This document shows, one piece after another, positions 1 to 6,811 of a DNA stretch of 11,934 nucleotides; the stretch's first letter is position 1; every line of letters begins with the position of its first letter. The DNA is from Alphaproteobacteria bacterium (GTDB taxonomy: Bacteria; Pseudomonadota; Alphaproteobacteria; Caulobacterales; Caulobacteraceae), in the NCBI GenBank assembly GCA_028869395.1, contig JAGWSE010000461.1:1-11934 (forward strand), given 5' to 3'. The notes under the pieces are model-generated. The model searched no databases. It was not told the DNA's origin and worked only from the letters and a program-made list of their open reading frames with translations. A program made the translations under genes and the position numbers.

Positions 1-1119
1 ATCCTTCGCGACCCCGGCCGCATTGAGGGCTGCTACCGTATCACCGCCGCCGGCCACCGCCACCAGCTTGCCGGAGGTGGTCAGCCGCGCGGCTTCCTGC
101 GAAGCTTGAACGGTCGATTTGTCAAAGGGTTGCACCTCGAAGACGCCGAGCGGACCGTTCCAGATGAGCGTCTTCGCCTCGCCCATGGCGTCGAGGATCT
201 GCTTCAGCGTGTCGGGCCCCACGTCGAAGATCTTCTCGTCCGGCCGGATCGCCTCGGCGGCGGTCCCGCCCAGCCTGGCGATGCGGTGGGGCGCGTTCGG
301 TGCGAGGTCCTTCGCCACGACGACATCGCTCGGCAGAATCATCAGGCAGCCGGCGGCCTCGGCCTTCTTCAGGATCTCGCGTGCGGTCTCGGCCATCTCC
401 TTCTCGCAGAGCGAAGCGCCGACGTCGTAGCCCTGGGCGAAGCGGAAGGTGTTGGCCATGCCGCCGCCGATCGCCAGGTACTGCAGCTTGGAGACCAGGT
501 TCTCCAGCAGGTCGAGCTTGGTGGAGACCTTGGCCCCCCCGACGATGCCCATCACCGGCCGCGTGGGCTTGCCCAGCGCTAGGTCGAGCGCATCCAGTTC
601 GCGGCGCATCTGCTCGCCGGCGTAGGCCGGAAGCAGGCGCGCGAGGCCCTCGGTCGAGGCGTGCGCCCGGTGGGCGGCGGAGAAGGCGTCGTTGACGTAG
701 ACGTCGCCATTGGCGGCCAGCTCGCGCGCGAAGGCGGGATCGTTCGCCTCCTCGCCGGCGTGGAAGCGGACATTCTCCAGAAGCAGCACGTCGCCCGGCC
801 GCATCGCATCCACGGCCGTCTTGGCGGCCGGCCCCACGCAGTCGTCGGCGAAGGCCACGGGGGCGCCGATCAGTTTTGCGAGCGGCTCGACCACGGGCCG
901 CAGGCTCATCTCGGGCACGCGCTTGCCTTTCGGCCGCTCGAAGTGGGCCAGCAGGATCACCTTCGCGCCGGCGGCGCGCAGCTTTTCGATCGTCGGCAGC
1001 GCGGCGCGAAGCCGGGTGTCGTCGGTGACCCGACCCGCGTCCATCGGCACGTTGAAGTCCACCCTGACCAGGGCCCGTTTGCCCTTCAGGTCGGCGTCGT
1101 CGAGCGTCTTGAAGGCCAT
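1..1119 (-). CDS. pgk: Phosphoglycerate kinase, 3' end cut by the window edge
   Basis: This gene encodes the cytoplasmic enzyme that exchanges phosphate between 1,3-bisphosphoglycerate and ADP in glycolysis, gluconeogenesis or a Calvin-type cycle. The window holds 373 uninterrupted codons from the ATG at 1119 to base 1. The N-terminal region carries the substrate-binding VRVDFNVP stretch (about residues 18-25) and an HFERPKGKR motif (about 59-67), a variant of the common H-x-GRP form. Further on are GGAKVSTKLDLLENL (about 194-208), the GGGMANTF segment, WNGPLGVFE, and the C-terminal nucleotide-binding GGGDT motif. Family members are about 395 residues, so roughly 20-25 C-terminal residues lie off the left edge. 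Only 8 bases separate the gap stop from this ATG, and no clear Shine-Dalgarno sequence is visible. This suggests co-transcription and translational coupling with gap. The identification is secure. Confidence 0.97.
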   Translation of the reverse strand, partial: MAFKTLDDADLKGKRALVRVDFNVPMDAGRVTDDTRLRAALPTIEKLRAAGAKVILLAHFERPKGKRVPEMSLRPVVEPLAKLIGAPVAFADDCVGPAAKTAVDAMRPGDVLLLENVRFHAGEEANDPAFARELAANGDVYVNDAFSAAHRAHASTEGLARLLPAYAGEQMRRELDALDLALGKPTRPVMGIVGGAKVSTKLDLLENLVSKLQYLAIGGGMANTFRFAQGYDVGASLCEKEMAETAREILKKAEAAGCLMILPSDVVVAKDLAPNAPHRIARLGGTAAEAIRPDEKIFDVGPDTLKQILDAMGEAKTLIWNGPLGVFEVQPFDKSTVQASQEAARLTTSGKLVAVAGGGDTVAALNAAGVAKD

Positions 1120-1127
1120 GGGCGAGG

Positions 1128-2138
1128 TCAGATCAGGCTCGCCATATGGACGGCCACGTCCGCCATCCGGGTCGAGAAGCCCCACTCGTTGTCGTACCAG
1201 GAGAGCACCCGGCCGAGGCCGCCGTCGATCACCTGCGTCTGCGGCAGGGCCACGGTGGACGAGGCGTCGTTGTGGTTGAAGTCGTGGGAGACCAGCGGCT
1301 CCTTGGTGACCTGCAGCACTCCCTTCAGCGGGTTCGAGGCTGCGGCCTTCTCCATGGCCTCGTTGATCTCCTGAACCGTCACCTTGCGGGCGGGCACGAA
1401 CTTCAGGTCGACCACCGAGACGTTGGGGGTCGGCACGCGGATCGAGGAACCGTCGAGCTTGCCCTGCAGCTCGGGGATGACCAGGCCCAGCGCCTTGGCT
1501 GCGCCGGTCGAGGTCGGGATCATCGACATGGCCGCGGCGCGGGCGCGGTAGAGGTCCTTGTGCAGGGTGTCCAGCGTCGGCTGGTCGCCGGTGTAGGAGT
1601 GGATCGTCGTCATATAACCGCGCTCGACGCCGCAGAGGTCCTGCAGGACCTTGGCCACCGGGGCCAGGCAGTTGGTCGTGCACGAGCCGTTGGAGATGAC
1701 GATGTCGTCCTTGGTCAGCGAGTCGTGGTTCACGCCGTAGACGATGGTCTTGTCGACGCCGTCCGCGGGGGCCGAGACGATCACCCGCTTTGCGCCGGCC
1801 TTCAGGTGGGCCGCGGCTTTTTCCTTGGAGGTGAACAGGCCCGTGCACTCGAGCGCGATGTCGACGCCCAGCGCCTTGTGCGGCAGCTCGGCGGGATCGC
1901 GGATGGCGGTGACCTTGATGGGCCCAGAGCCGATGTCGATCGTGTCGCCGTCGACCTTCACCTCGCCGGGGAAACGGCCGTGCACGCTGTCGTAGCGGAG
2001 GAGGTGAGCATTGGTTTCGACCGCGCCAAGGTCGTTGATCGCGACGACCTCGATGTCCTTGCGGCCATGCTCATAGATCGAACGCAGCACCAGCCGGCCG
2101 ATGCGGCCGAACCCGTTGATGGCGACGCGGACGGTCAT
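1128..2138 (-). CDS. gap: Type I glyceraldehyde-3-phosphate dehydrogenase, NAD-dependent type
   Basis: This 336-residue cytoplasmic enzyme converts glyceraldehyde 3-phosphate, NAD and phosphate to 1,3-bisphosphoglycerate, the substrate of the pgk product encoded next. The N-terminal Rossmann motif INGFGRIGR spans residues 7-15, and Asp36 in the INDLG segment fits NAD rather than NADP preference. The catalytic nucleophile is Cys153 in SNGSCTTNC (149-157; many homologues have SNASCTTNC), paired with His180 in TTIHSYTGDQ. The C-terminal WYDNEWGFS motif is present. I chose the ATG at 2138 because the purine-rich GAGAGGAGAGG sits just upstream and the protein then begins MTVRVAINGFGRIGR, at the normal family length of about 335. 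The frame stays open upstream to 2303 but adds about 55 unrelated residues. The gene leads the gap-pgk operon. Confidence 0.98.
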   Translation of the reverse strand: MTVRVAINGFGRIGRLVLRSIYEHGRKDIEVVAINDLGAVETNAHLLRYDSVHGRFPGEVKVDGDTIDIGSGPIKVTAIRDPAELPHKALGVDIALECTGLFTSKEKAAAHLKAGAKRVIVSAPADGVDKTIVYGVNHDSLTKDDIVISNGSCTTNCLAPVAKVLQDLCGVERGYMTTIHSYTGDQPTLDTLHKDLYRARAAAMSMIPTSTGAAKALGLVIPELQGKLDGSSIRVPTPNVSVVDLKFVPARKVTVQEINEAMEKAAASNPLKGVLQVTKEPLVSHDFNHNDASSTVALPQTQVIDGGLGRVLSWYDNEWGFSTRMADVAVHMASLI

Positions 2139-2193
2139 TTTCGAAGCCTCTCCTCTCATGGCGGGTGCGCGAAGCGGTCGCAGCGCGCCGGCG

Positions 2194-2222
2194 TTCTTTG
2201 AGGCCCGCGCTTCCCAAGTCAA
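2194..2222 (-). promoter_or_regulatory. Possible gap-pgk promoter
   Basis: On the minus strand a good -35 box, TTGACT, lies at 2222-2217. It is followed after 17 bases by a poor -10 candidate, AAAGAA (2199-2194). The position, about 55-85 bases upstream of the gap ATG, suits a promoter for gap-pgk. The weak -10 keeps this tentative. Confidence 0.3.
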
Positions 2223-2293
2223 CCCCAAGGGGGAGATCAAGAAGCTCAAGCCTGACAACGGATTGTGTCTGGGGACGCCCCTTCGCGACCCCC

Positions 2294-2317
2294 GGGGCCT
2301 CAATCCACGACGGCCCC
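2294..2317 (-). terminator. Possible terminator hairpin after the GNAT gene
   Basis: A perfect 6-bp inverted repeat, GGGGCC/GGCCCC, with a 12-base loop lies about 20 bases past the GNAT stop codon. No run of T follows on the minus strand, so it is not a classical intrinsic terminator. It could be a transcript-stabilising or Rho-assisted 3' end, or chance in GC-rich DNA. Confidence 0.3.
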
Positions 2318-2336
2318 GCTCGTTCCATGACTCAGG

Positions 2337-2816
2337 TCAAGGAAGGCGGAAGCGGTGGACCACGCGGTCGCCAAGATCGATCTCGTCCCAGGTGGACGGA
2401 TGGGCGTCGCCGATCGCGCGTGGCCAGAACGCCATGCCGTCCGGGTTGGCGCGGTAGACCTGCAGCTCCCACCAGCCGGCGGCGGTCGCCAAGGCCGCCT
2501 GCGCCGCCGCGCGGCCCAGGCCGCCCCGTCGCCGCTCGGGGACGACGCTGAACTCGGCGATCGAATGGTCGGTCCCGAGGCCCGAGGGCGAGTGGGTGTT
2601 GATCAGCACGAAACCGGCGCGCACGCCGTCGGCCATGATCCAGTACGGCCGCCGCTCGGGCTCGGTCCAGTAGGCGTCGAAATGGCGGTAGTCGGTGGGA
2701 TCGCCGGTTGCGCCGTCCGGATCCACGAGGCGCGCGTGGGCGATCAGGTAAGGGTCGAACATGGCCCTCAGCTGCGGCTTCTCGGCGAAGGTCACGGGCT
2801 GGAGGGCCACCGGCAT
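2337..2816 (-). CDS. GNAT-family N-acetyltransferase, substrate unknown
   Basis: This 159-residue protein looks like a single-domain GNAT acetyltransferase, which moves an acetyl group from acetyl-CoA to an amine. The best evidence is motif A: a beta strand EFSVVPE (about 88-94), then the acetyl-CoA pyrophosphate-binding R-x-x-G-x-G signature at Arg96-Gly99-Gly101 and an Ala-rich helix. Strands typical of the fold precede it (WIMADGVRAGFVLINTHS). The C-terminal YRANPDGMAFWPRAIG segment matches the usual motif B region, where residues such as N-x-x-A-x-x-F/Y recur. Substrate cannot be told from sequence. The ATG is 2 bases beyond the purT stop and has no obvious ribosome-binding site, so it is probably translated by coupling as the last gene of tkt-purT-GNAT. 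The functional link to purT, if any, is unknown. Confidence 0.85.
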   Translation of the reverse strand: MPVALQPVTFAEKPQLRAMFDPYLIAHARLVDPDGATGDPTDYRHFDAYWTEPERRPYWIMADGVRAGFVLINTHSPSGLGTDHSIAEFSVVPERRRGGLGRAAAQAALATAAGWWELQVYRANPDGMAFWPRAIGDAHPSTWDEIDLGDRVVHRFRLP

Positions 2817-2818
2817 GG

Positions 2819-4015
2819 TCAGCCGCCGACGGGTTTCACCCTGGCCGCCGCGTCCGTCGCGCGGGTGCGCGCCTCGCCGACGTCGCCGCCGCGGGCGAGC
2901 GCCACGCCCATCCGCCGACGCACGTAGCTCTCGGGTTTGCCGAACAGGCGCAGGTCCGCGCCGGGCACGGCGAGCGCCTCGGCGACGCCCTCGAAGGCGA
3001 CCCCCGTGGCGTCCAGGCCCCCGTAGATCACCGCGCTGGCGCCAGGCTCGCGTTGGGCGACGTCCACCGGCAGGCTGAGGATCGCGCGGGCGTGCAGGCA
3101 GAACTCGCTCTGGTATTGGCTGACCAGGGTCACGAGGCCTGTGTCGTGCGGCCGCGGCGAGACCTCGGAGAACCAGACTTCGTCGCCGCGCACGAACAGT
3201 TCGACCCCGAAGACGCCAACACCGCCGAGCGCGTCGGTCACCGCCTTGGCGATCTCGCGGCTGCGGGCCAGCGCCCGTTCGCTCATGGCCTGCGGCTGCC
3301 AGCTCTCGACGTAGTCCCCCTTCACCTGCCGGTGGCCGATCGGGGCGCAGAAGCTGGTGACCACATCGCCGTTCTTCACGCTGCGCACGGTGAGCTGGGT
3401 GATCTCGAAGTCGAAGGCGACGGCGCCCTCCACGATCACCCTGGGCTGTTCCACCCGGCCCCCCTCCAGCGCATAGCGCCAGGCCTGGGCGATCCCCTGT
3501 GGGCCTTCGACGTAGGACTGGCCCTTGCCCGAGGAGCTCATCACAGGCTTCACGAAGCAGGGGAAGCCGGTCACCTCGGTCGCGGCGCGGGCCAGCTCCG
3601 CCTCCGAGGAGGCGAAGGCGTAGGCGCTGGTCGGCAGGCCCAGCTCTTCGGCCGCAAGCCTGCGGATCCCCTCGCGGTTCATGGTGAGCCGCGCCGCGCG
3701 CGCCGTCGGGATGACCGTCGCCAGCCCCTCGGCCTCGATCTTTTCCAACTCCTCGGTGGCGATCGCCTCGATTTCCGGCACGACGAGGTGCGGCCGCTCG
3801 GCCTCGACGGCGGCTCTCAGCATGACCGGATCGGTCATGGCGATCACGTGGCTGCGATGGGCGACCTGCATGGCGGGCGCGTCCGCGTAGCGGTCCACGG
3901 CGATCACCTCGCAGCCCAGCCGCTGCAGCTCGATCGCCACTTCCTTGCCGAGTTCGCCCGCGCCCAGCAGCATCACCTTCACGGCGGTCGGTGAAAGCGG
4001 CGTGCCGAGGCGCAT
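2819..4015 (-). CDS. purT: Formate-dependent phosphoribosylglycinamide formyltransferase PurT
   Basis: PurT makes formyl-GAR from glycinamide ribonucleotide (GAR), formate and ATP. It is the folate-independent alternative to PurN at the third step of purine synthesis. The product is 398 residues, close to the 392 of the E. coli enzyme. The order of parts fits the ATP-grasp family: an N-terminal nucleotide-fold with LLGAGELGKE (residues 16-25, GAR-binding), VVPEIEAIATE (78-88), and a central ATP-grasp domain with the flexible loop VKPVMSSSGKGQ (155-166). The metal-binding acidic residues are Glu272 in VFGVELFV and Glu284 in SEVSPRPHDTG; the RPHDTG segment (288-293) is characteristic. The ATG at 4015 is 4 bases past the tkt stop; the frame extends to 4189 only because it runs through the tkt tail. 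Coupling to tkt is likely, so the amber codon in tkt could reduce purT expression. Confidence 0.95.
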   Translation of the reverse strand: MRLGTPLSPTAVKVMLLGAGELGKEVAIELQRLGCEVIAVDRYADAPAMQVAHRSHVIAMTDPVMLRAAVEAERPHLVVPEIEAIATEELEKIEAEGLATVIPTARAARLTMNREGIRRLAAEELGLPTSAYAFASSEAELARAATEVTGFPCFVKPVMSSSGKGQSYVEGPQGIAQAWRYALEGGRVEQPRVIVEGAVAFDFEITQLTVRSVKNGDVVTSFCAPIGHRQVKGDYVESWQPQAMSERALARSREIAKAVTDALGGVGVFGVELFVRGDEVWFSEVSPRPHDTGLVTLVSQYQSEFCLHARAILSLPVDVAQREPGASAVIYGGLDATGVAFEGVAEALAVPGADLRLFGKPESYVRRRMGVALARGGDVGEARTRATDAAARVKPVGG

Positions 4016-4019
4016 CGGT

Positions 4020-5990
4020 CTAGAGCCTGGCTTTGGCGGCCGAAGCGACCGCCTCCGGCGTGAGGCCGAAGTGCTGGTAGAGGACCTTGTCCGGCGCGCT
4101 GGCCCCGAAGCCGTGCATGCCGACGAAGACCCCGTCGGCGCCGATGAAGCGGTCCCAGCCCATGCGCACGCCGGCTTCGACGGCGACACGCACCGGCGTC
4201 TCGCCGATGACGGCCTCGCGATAGTCGGCCGGCTCGGCCTCGAACAGCTACCAGCAGGGTGTCGAGATCACCCGGGCGCCGATGCCCTGGTTTTCGAGGA
4301 TCTCGCGGGCGGCGAGCGCCACGGCGACTTCCGTGCCGGAGGCGAAGATCGTCACCTGGGCGGGGTGGCCGGCGGCGGCGAGCTGGTAGGCGCCGCGGGC
4401 GCTGAGGTTCTCGCCGATCGGCGCGGTGCGGACCGCCGGGGTCTTCTGGCGCGACAGCGCCATCACGGAAGGGGCGTCCTTGGAATCCAGCGCCAGCTTC
4501 CAGCACTCGGCGGTCTCCACCGCGTCGGCCGGGCGGAAGACGTTCAGGTTGGGGATCGCCCGCAGCGCCGCCAGGTGCTCCACCGGCTGGTGGGTCGGGC
4601 CGTCTTCGCCCAGCCCGATGGAATCGTGGGTGCCGACGTGGATGACGCGGATGCCCATCAGCGCAGCCAGGCGGATGGCCGGCCGGCTGTAATCGGTGAA
4701 CACCAGGAAGGTGCCGCCGTAAGGGATCACGCCGCCGTGCAGCGCCATGCCGTTCATGGCCGAGGCCATGCCATGCTCGCGCACCCCGTAGTTGACATAG
4801 CGGCCGGCGTAGTCCGGGGCGTCCAGGCTCGAGGTGTTCCTGACGAAGGTGTTGTTCGAACCGGTGAGGTCGGCCGAGCCGCCGACCAGTTCGGGAATCT
4901 CGCCGAACAGCTTCTCCAGCACCGCGCCGGAGTGGACGCGGGTGGCGGCCGCCGGCTTCGAAGCCTCGGCCTCGGCGATGAAGGCGTCCAGCCGTTCGAA
5001 GGCGTGGCGGGGCAGGTCGCCCGCCATGGCGCGCTCGAACTCGGCCTTCAGGGGCGAGGCGGCGAGGCGCGCCTCCCACGCCTGCCGCGTCTTGCGGCCG
5101 CGCCGGCCGGCGGCGCGCCAGGGCCGGGCGATCTCGTCGGGGATCTCGAACGGGGCGTAGGGCCAGCCGAGGTTGCTGCGCGTGGCGGCGACCTCCTCGG
5201 CGCCCAGCGCCTTGCCGTGCACGTCGTGGGTGCCCTCGAAGCTCGGCGCGCCCTTGCCGATCACCGTCTTGCAGGCGATCAGGCTGGGCCGGTCCTGGCG
5301 GGTCGCCCAGGCCAGCGCGCGGCGGATCTGGCCAACGTCGTGGCCGTCGATCGCCTTCACCACCCAGCCCGCCGCCTTGAAGCGAGCCATCTGGTCGGTG
5401 GAGTCTGAGAGGTCCACATGGCCGTCGATGGTGATGTCGTTGTTGTCCCACAGCACGGTCAGCCGGGCGAGCTTCAGCCGGCCAGCCAGGCTGATCGCCT
5501 CGTGGCTCACGCCCTCCATCAGGCAGCCGTCGCCGGCCAGCACCCAGGTCCGGTGGTCGACGAGCTCGTCGCCGAAGCGGGCCGCCAGATGCCGCTCGGC
5601 GATCGCCATGCCGACCGCATTGGCGAGCCCCTGGCCGAGCGGACCGGTGGTGGTCTCCGCGCCAGGCGTGTGGCCGTATTCCGGATGCCCCGGGGTGAGC
5701 GAACCCAGCTGCCGGAAGGCCTTCAGCTGGTCCATGGTCATGGCCTTGAAGCCGGTGAGATGGAGAAGGCTGTAGAGCAGCATCGAGCCATGGCCGGCGG
5801 ACAGCACGAACCGGTCGCGGTCCGGCCACGCCGGATCCGCCGCGTCGAACTTCAGGGCCCGGGTCCAGAGCTGGGTCGCGACGTCGGCCATGCCCATCGG
5901 CATGCCGGGGTGTCCGCATCCGGCCCGCTCCACGGCGTCGAGCGAGAGCATGCGGATGGCGTTGGCCATGAGCTGGGGAGAGGTGGGCAT
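4020..5990 (-). pseudogene. tkt: Transketolase gene interrupted by one in-frame amber codon
   Basis: Transketolase is the thiamine-diphosphate enzyme that moves two-carbon units between sugar phosphates in the pentose phosphate and Calvin pathways. The gene would encode 656 residues, the normal length, but codon 581 is TAG (4248-4250), leaving 580. The first two domains are complete: GHPGMPMG with His27, the diphosphate motif GDG (153-155) with WDNND (181-185), TGSNNTFVRN, the catalytic Glu405 in YGVREHG, and THDSIGLGEDGPTHQP (454-469). The C-terminal domain begins normally, reaches ISTPCW (575-580), meets the stop, and resumes in the same frame with LFEAEPADYRE to the true TAG at 4020. Homologues, as I recall, have Glu here, so GAG to TAG is a one-base change. 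The ATG at 5990 has AGGA five bases upstream. The family call is certain. Whether the gene is truly broken is not; a base-call error would explain everything. Confidence 0.9.
4248..4250 (-). other. In-frame amber codon within tkt
   Basis: The minus strand reads TGC TGG TAG CTG TTC GAG, that is C-W-stop-L-F-E, in the transketolase frame. The frame continues unbroken for 75 further codons that spell a normal transketolase C terminus, so this is a substitution and not a frameshift. A G-to-T change from GAG (Glu) is the simplest origin. Confidence 0.95.
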
Positions 5991-6140
5991 TTCGGTCCTG
6001 GATTCGCGCGTTCGGCGGTCTGGCGCGGGGGTCGCACGCGCGCGCGGCGGGGTCAAGGAACCGCCCCAAAGCGGCCCTTGGGAAGATCGCCGACGCATGG
6101 GTAAGATCGCTCCGGGATTCCGACCGCGAGGAGGACGCCG
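5991..6140. promoter_or_regulatory. Divergent tkt / zauP control region
   Basis: These 150 bases lie between divergent starts. Toward zauP (plus strand) there is a promoter-like pair, TTGGGA at 6078-6083 and TAAGAT at 6102-6107 with 18-base spacing, and a strong ribosome-binding site GAGGAGG near 6129-6135. The octamer AAGATCGC occurs twice, at 6083-6090 and 6103-6110, overlapping the edges of both boxes. Toward tkt (minus strand) there is a -35-like TTGACC at 6056-6051 but no convincing -10, and AGGA just before the ATG. Positions 6033-6046 are an alternating purine-pyrimidine CGCACGCG run. All promoter calls are by eye. Confidence 0.4.
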
Positions 6141-6419
6141 ATGAGCGGCGAAAGCGCGCTGGAGCTGGCGGCCCGACGACTCGAACGCGCCGTCATGGCG
6201 CTGGAGCAGCGCCTGGGCGAGCGGGTCAAGGCGGCGGGCGCGCAGGCCGGCGGCCTGTTCGAGCAGGACCGGGCCAATCTCGCCGCCGAGCTGGACGAGG
6301 CCCGCGCACGCGAGCGGGCGCTCGAGGAGGCGGGCGCCGAGGCGTCCGCGGCGCTGGGTCGCGCCATCCTGGAGATCAGGACCGCGCTGAACGGCGGCTC
6401 TGCCGCACAGGAGCACTGA
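6141..6419 (+). CDS. zauP: ZauP-like coiled-coil division protein (DUF4164 type)
   Basis: This 92-residue protein is almost entirely predicted coiled coil: Ala, Glu, Arg and Leu-rich from about residue 5 to 85, with no Cys, no membrane segment and no signal peptide. In Caulobacter crescentus a small coiled-coil protein encoded just upstream of zapA, named ZauP, binds ZapA and helps focus the FtsZ ring at midcell. The match here rests on size, coiled-coil composition and position: the stop is one base before the zapA ATG. Low-complexity helices limit what sequence alone can prove, so the assignment is largely positional. The start is supported by the strong GAGGAGG site about 5 bases upstream. 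A promoter-like pair with an AAGATCGC direct repeat precedes the gene. It acts in the cytoplasm at the division site if the assignment holds. Confidence 0.8.
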   Translation: MSGESALELAARRLERAVMALEQRLGERVKAAGAQAGGLFEQDRANLAAELDEARARERALEEAGAEASAALGRAILEIRTALNGGSAAQEH

Positions 6420-6420
6420 C

Positions 6421-6747
6421 ATGGCCCAGGTGACCGTCGAGGTGAACGGACGTCCCTACGCGGTGGGCTGCGAGGACGGCCAGGAAGGCCATCTCACCGA
6501 ACTGGCCCGCATGTTCGACCAGCAGGTGCGGCATGTCGCGGGGGACATGGGCCAGCTGGGCGACACGCGGCTGTTCCTGATGGGCGCGCTGTTGATCGCC
6601 GACGAGCTCTCCGACGCCCGCTCCCGGCTGGCGGCCCTGCAGGCCGAGGTGGGCCGGCTGCAGTCCGACCGTGCGCGCTTCGAGACGCGCGCCGTCGCGG
6701 CGCTGGAGTCCGCCGCGCAAAGAATCGAAAGGCTCGCGGCGGAGTAG
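6421..6747 (+). CDS. zapA: Cell division protein ZapA
   Basis: ZapA is a small cytoplasmic FtsZ-binding protein that aligns and stabilises Z-ring filaments. The 108-residue product has the family layout. An N-terminal globular head opens VTVEVNGRPYAVGCEDGQE (about 4-22), with the typical NGR-Y-V-C-DG spacing, and continues with HLTELARMFDQQV. A helix LFLMGALLIADELSDA (about 51-66) follows, then a C-terminal coiled coil rich in Leu, Arg and Glu up to the stop. AGGAG about 9 bases upstream, lying inside the zauP 3' end, serves as ribosome-binding site. The one-base spacing to zauP indicates a zauP-zapA operon. The gene ends with TAG, which matters for judging the amber codon in tkt. The assignment is secure for family, and the operon context supports it. 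Confidence 0.95.
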   Translation: MAQVTVEVNGRPYAVGCEDGQEGHLTELARMFDQQVRHVAGDMGQLGDTRLFLMGALLIADELSDARSRLAALQAEVGRLQSDRARFETRAVAALESAAQRIERLAAE

Positions 6748-6749
6748 TC

Positions 6750-6768
6750 GGCCTCTTCGGGCGAGGCC
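6750..6768 (+). terminator. Small hairpin after zapA, possible terminator
   Basis: A perfect 6-bp inverted repeat, GGCCTC/GAGGCC, with a 7-base loop starts 3 bases after the zapA stop. No T-run follows, so termination by this element alone is doubtful. A GCTAGTCT sequence at 6779-6786 just beyond it resembles an alphaproteobacterial -10 box for the next gene, but no matching -35 is visible. Confidence 0.35.
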
Positions 6769-6811
6769 CGGAAACTGTGCTAGTCTCGGCGCGATCCGTT
6801 GGAGCACGCCC

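Larger units (their letters stand above)
2139..2336. other. Intergenic region between the GNAT gene and gap
   Basis: These 198 bases separate the end of the tkt-purT-GNAT unit from gap, all on the minus strand. They hold the gap ribosome-binding site, the possible gap promoter, and three short GC-rich inverted repeats: GGGGCC/GGCCCC at 2294-2317, GGGG-ACG-CCCC at 2271-2281 and CCCC-AA-GGGG at 2223-2232. Frames open through this stretch lack recognisable protein motifs and I see no gene. Confidence 0.6.

Noticed and set aside
2139..2303. 55-residue N-terminal extension of gap
   Set aside because: The extension has no homology-like features, while the ATG at 2138 has a strong ribosome-binding site and gives a normal GAPDH N terminus.
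2708..3994. Long open frame (428 codons) on the plus strand opposite purT
   Set aside because: The purT frame carries all ATP-grasp motifs, and the opposite frame is compositionally a shadow of it.
4016..4189. Extended purT start at 4189
   Set aside because: This stretch is the transketolase C terminus in another frame. The ATG at 4015 gives the normal PurT length.
3945..5408. Long open frame (487 codons) on the plus strand opposite tkt
   Set aside because: It lies antisense to clear transketolase codons, has a His/Arg/Gly/Asp-rich composition typical of reverse frames in GC-rich genes, and shows no protein motif.
4020..5990. Reassignment of TAG to an amino acid as explanation of the amber codon in tkt
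   Set aside because: zapA, ygfA, the YmdB-type gene and tkt itself end in TAG at the expected C termini, so TAG is an ordinary stop here. Only codon-specific readthrough or suppression remains possible.
6033..6046. Alternating purine-pyrimidine tract CGCACGCGCGCGCG as a Z-DNA or regulatory element
   Set aside because: Such runs are common by chance at this GC content and nothing else marks it as functional.
3979..6069. 696-codon minus-strand frame overlapping tkt, considered as evidence of a frameshifted gene
   Set aside because: It is the out-of-frame companion of tkt. The transketolase motifs, including the tail after the amber codon, are all in one single other frame, so no frameshift is needed.
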